From positions 1-33,646 of the forward strand of contig NZ_JAAXLS010000066.1 of the NCBI RefSeq assembly GCF_012328925.1: 33,646 nucleotides of DNA, given 5' to 3'. Below the pieces are notes generated by a model. The model was not told where the DNA came from. It was given only the letters and a program-made list of their open reading frames with translations, and ran no database searches. This stretch comes from Amycolatopsis acididurans. GTDB taxonomy: Bacteria; Actinomycetota; Actinomycetes; Mycobacteriales; Pseudonocardiaceae. Made by a program: the position numbers and the translations under genes. Below are positions 31,488 to 33,646 of this stretch, in pieces. The stretch's first letter is position 1; every line of letters begins with the position of its first letter.

Positions 31488-32724
31488 AAATCGGAGGCGT
31501 CCCGTCCGAGGTGTCCCCGCGACGCGACGGAAGCAGGTCGTCGAGGGCGGTCCGGGGGGCCGGCGCGGGGCGCCGGGGCTGGGTGAGCCGGCGGTGCGCG
31601 GGCCGTTCGACGTACTTCGTCATCAGCCAGCCCGCCAGCACACCGGCGACGAGCACGAGAGGCAGCCTGGCCCAGCCGGGGAAACCCCATTCCAGCAGCA
31701 CCTTCGCCAGCACATAGCCCAGCTCCTGGTGCAGCAGGTACACGCAGTAGGAGATCCCGGCGAGCCAGGTGAGCAGCGGTGCGACCGGGCGCAGGAACGT
31801 CCAGTCCGGGCCCTTGGCCGCCGCGCAGATCGCGACGAGCATCACCGCGAAGCCGATGTCCGACGGCATCCGCGCGGGATCACCCGGAAGTGCGACGCCC
31901 GCCGGGTAGAGGTGCATGTCCTGCGCGATCACCACGGCGGCCAGCAGCGCGGTCAGCTGCCTGCCGCTCATCCGGTCGCGCGACCACAACCAGATCCCGA
32001 TGCCGGCGGCGAACGCGTGCATCCGGTGCATGCCCAGCCCGAACACGACACCGAACGCCCAGCTCGCCTGGTTGTCCGCACCGATCACCAGGAACCGGAG
32101 CACGAGCGGCACCACCGTGAGACCCCAGGCCAGTGCCTTGATCGTGTGGTCGCCGCGGAACCACGGCGTCGCCGACCACAGCACCGCGGCCGCCACGAAC
32201 ACCATGATCTGCACCGGCAGCGTCCAGTAGGAGCCGTCGAGCCAGATGAAGGACGGGTTCCAGCCCTGGATCATGCCGAGGTTGACGAGCAGGTCGTGCC
32301 CCACGGGGACGTACCACGACGTCTTCCACGCGATGCCGTCCGAAGTCGGGCCGAACAGCATGTCGAACCAGCCGCCGTCGAAACCCTGGTGGCTGAAGGC
32401 CGCGCCGGCGAAACGCATCACCAGGTAGGTGATCACGACGGCGATCAGGTAGGACGGCAGCAGCCGGGCGATCTTGCCGCGCAGCCAGCGGCCCGCGTCG
32501 CCGCGCCGGATCGTCTGGCACACGAAGAAGCCGGACACGACCATCAGCGCGGCCGCGCCGAACTGGCCGGTGACCTTGAACGGGTAGTCGTCGAGTTCGG
32601 GGTGCGCGAGCGGGCCCTGATGCGTGATGTGCCCCAGCATCACCGAGACGACGGCGATCACGCGAACGGCGTCCCAGCTGATCTTGCGCTGGCCGGCTTT
32701 GGCGGATCGGGTCGAACGAAGCAC
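31468..32724 (-). CDS. Membrane acyltransferase, OafA/acyltransferase-3 family
   Basis: Integral-membrane O-acyltransferase that moves an acyl group, usually acetyl, to a cell-envelope or secondary-metabolite sugar. The 418-residue product has about ten transmembrane helices. The family start WDAVRVIAVVSVMLGH carries the catalytic-type histidine near residue 32, and the last helix LAGWLMTKYVERPAHRRL has the usual YVERP ending. A 40-residue proline/arginine-rich cytosolic tail follows. The GTG at 32724 has AGGA 7 nt upstream. In mycobacteria, uvrA and the metallo-hydrolase gene are direct neighbours, so this gene looks like a later insertion between them. The substrate is unknown. Confidence 0.88.
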   Translation of the reverse strand: MLRSTRSAKAGQRKISWDAVRVIAVVSVMLGHITHQGPLAHPELDDYPFKVTGQFGAAALMVVSGFFVCQTIRRGDAGRWLRGKIARLLPSYLIAVVITYLVMRFAGAAFSHQGFDGGWFDMLFGPTSDGIAWKTSWYVPVGHDLLVNLGMIQGWNPSFIWLDGSYWTLPVQIMVFVAAAVLWSATPWFRGDHTIKALAWGLTVVPLVLRFLVIGADNQASWAFGVVFGLGMHRMHAFAAGIGIWLWSRDRMSGRQLTALLAAVVIAQDMHLYPAGVALPGDPARMPSDIGFAVMLVAICAAAKGPDWTFLRPVAPLLTWLAGISYCVYLLHQELGYVLAKVLLEWGFPGWARLPLVLVAGVLAGWLMTKYVERPAHRRLTQPRRPAPAPRTALDDLLPSRRGDTSDGTPPISVGGSS

Positions 32725-32826
32725 TGTCTTCCTGAAGATCGTCTCGGGACAACAGCGCCTGAGGCTACGTTACGTTTCTGAGACCAACCTGAACGGGTAA
32801 GCGATCAGGCGACTACGGTGTGATTC

Positions 32827-33504
32827 GTGAACGTCGTGGAGGAATACACCGGGCACGTCGAGCCGGGCGGGGACGCCGCGCGGCGCACCCTCGATGCGCT
32901 GACCATCACCAAGTTGTCCGTCGGGCCGATGGACAACAACGCGTACCTGCTGGTGTGCCGGGAAAGCAACGAGGCGCTGCTGATCGACGCCGCCAACGAT
33001 CCCGACCGCATCTCGGACCTGATCGGGCACGGCCCCGACCGTCCCGCGCTGCGCACGATCGTCACGACCCACCAGCACGCCGACCACTGGCAGGCGCTCG
33101 GCGCCGTCGCCGGCGCGAACGGGTCGAACACGGCCGCGCATCCGCTGGACGCGCAGCCCCTGCCGGTGCCGCCGGATTTCCTGCTGGAGAACGGCGACAC
33201 GGTGTCGGTCGGCGACGTCACGCTCGAAGTGATCCACCTGCGCGGGCACACGCCGGGCTCGATCGCGCTGCTGTACCGCGATCCCGGCGGCCACCCGCAC
33301 CTGTTCACCGGCGATTCGCTGTTCCCGGGCGGGGTCGGCCGCACCACGTCGCCGGAGGGTTTCACGTCGCTCATCGACGACGTGTCGGAGCGGATCTTCG
33401 ACGCGCTGCCCGACGACACCTGGTTCTACCCGGGGCACGGGGACGACTCGACGCTCGGCGCGGAGCGGCCCAAGCTGAAGGAGTGGCGCGAGCGGGGCTG
33501 GTGA
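32827..33504 (+). CDS. Metallo-beta-lactamase-fold hydrolase (glyoxalase II-like)
   Basis: Zinc-dependent hydrolase of 225 residues. All metal ligands are present: THQHADHW with H82, H84, D86 and H87, then H141 in GHTPGS, D163 in TGDSLF and H204 in PGHG. The compact size and TGDSLFPGGVGR loop place it near glyoxalase II or persulfide dioxygenase-like enzymes, but the substrate cannot be named. It corresponds in position to the metallo-hydrolase gene divergent from uvrA in mycobacteria. The GTG at 32827 lies 7 nt after TACGGT with no ribosome site, suggesting a leaderless message. Confidence 0.9.
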   Translation: MNVVEEYTGHVEPGGDAARRTLDALTITKLSVGPMDNNAYLLVCRESNEALLIDAANDPDRISDLIGHGPDRPALRTIVTTHQHADHWQALGAVAGANGSNTAAHPLDAQPLPVPPDFLLENGDTVSVGDVTLEVIHLRGHTPGSIALLYRDPGGHPHLFTGDSLFPGGVGRTTSPEGFTSLIDDVSERIFDALPDDTWFYPGHGDDSTLGAERPKLKEWRERGW

Positions 33505-33594
33505 GCCGGGCGCTGCCCACCATGCGTCACCGCGAGCGCGACATGTCGTGACCAAGGTCCTGGCCGTGAGCGCCGCCTTGCTATGTTCCTTGCC

Positions 33595-33646
33595 GTGGAG
33601 CAACCCTCCGTGGAGATCTACACCGACGGCGCCTGCAGCGGCAATC
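33595..33646 (+). CDS. rnhA: Ribonuclease HI, N-terminal fragment cut by the window end
   Basis: Only 17 codons are visible. The product begins MEQPSVEIYTDGACSGN, and IYTDGACSGNP is the hallmark first strand of RNase HI with its first catalytic aspartate. RNase HI removes the RNA strand of RNA-DNA hybrids. The GTG at 33595 lies 7 nt after a TATGTT -10 box (33582-33587), again pointing to a leaderless start. The rest of the gene, and any fused C-terminal domain as in some actinobacteria, lies outside the window. Confidence 0.8.
   Translation, partial: MEQPSVEIYTDGACSGN

Noticed and set aside
31412..31500. LexA/SOS box upstream of uvrA
   Set aside because: No GAAC-N4-GTTC-type palindrome is visible; the PafBC-type motif explains damage control better.

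Overview
The window is a high-GC actinobacterial chromosome segment. GTG starts, 4-nt start/stop overlaps, leaderless promoters and gene order all fit, and I infer a Pseudonocardiaceae-type organism (Amycolatopsis-like). The order argCJBDFRGH, pheST, rRNA methyltransferase, rplT-rpmI-infC, uvrA and a metallo-beta-lactamase-fold gene matches the same core block in mycobacteria. Here it carries extra genes in between.

Layout. Positions 1-383 hold the leader and probable promoter region of a ribosomal RNA operon pointing left off the window. Positions 384-10728 are one minus-strand run, argC-J-B-D-F-R-G-H, a DNA-3-methyladenine glycosylase and tyrS, mostly with overlapping or nearly touching genes. 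The run starts at a leaderless promoter carrying a candidate ArgR operator. Positions 10870-12087 are a divergent pair (an uncharacterised helix-turn-helix protein and a DUF4240 protein) driven by two mirror-image promoters of the RecA-NDp/PafBC DNA-damage type. Positions 12074-14489 hold a secreted or lipid-anchored tripeptidyl aminopeptidase and an AlkD-like DNA glycosylase. Positions 14490-15123 are non-coding, with decayed repeats and a strong terminator hairpin. Positions 15124-20909 are the translation cluster pheT, pheS, rRNA methyltransferase, rplT, rpmI and infC, all on the minus strand. The methyltransferase apparently starts at CTG and infC at ATC.

Positions 21166-23279 hold a DUF1844 protein, a RidA protein and, divergent from RidA, a PLP-dependent D-serine-dehydratase-like enzyme. 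Positions 23332-27582 hold a CitA/DcuS-type sensor kinase, its response regulator and a YbjQ protein, with a divergent DctA-type dicarboxylate symporter as the likely target. Positions 27572-28015 encode an SRPBCC protein. Positions 28157-28553 are a tandem array of 18 copies of a 22-bp unit that ends next to the uvrA stop codon. UvrA has its own PafBC-type promoter, whose -10 box contains the stop codon of the upstream acyltransferase gene. A metallo-hydrolase and the first codons of an RNase HI gene close the window.

The main themes are arginine biosynthesis under ArgR, translation machinery, and DNA repair or damage response (two alkylation-type glycosylases, UvrA and three PafBC-type promoters). 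The most interesting points are the divergent damage-type promoter pair in front of two uncharacterised genes, the 22-bp array, the CTG start, and the consistent placement of -10 boxes 6-7 nt before start codons.
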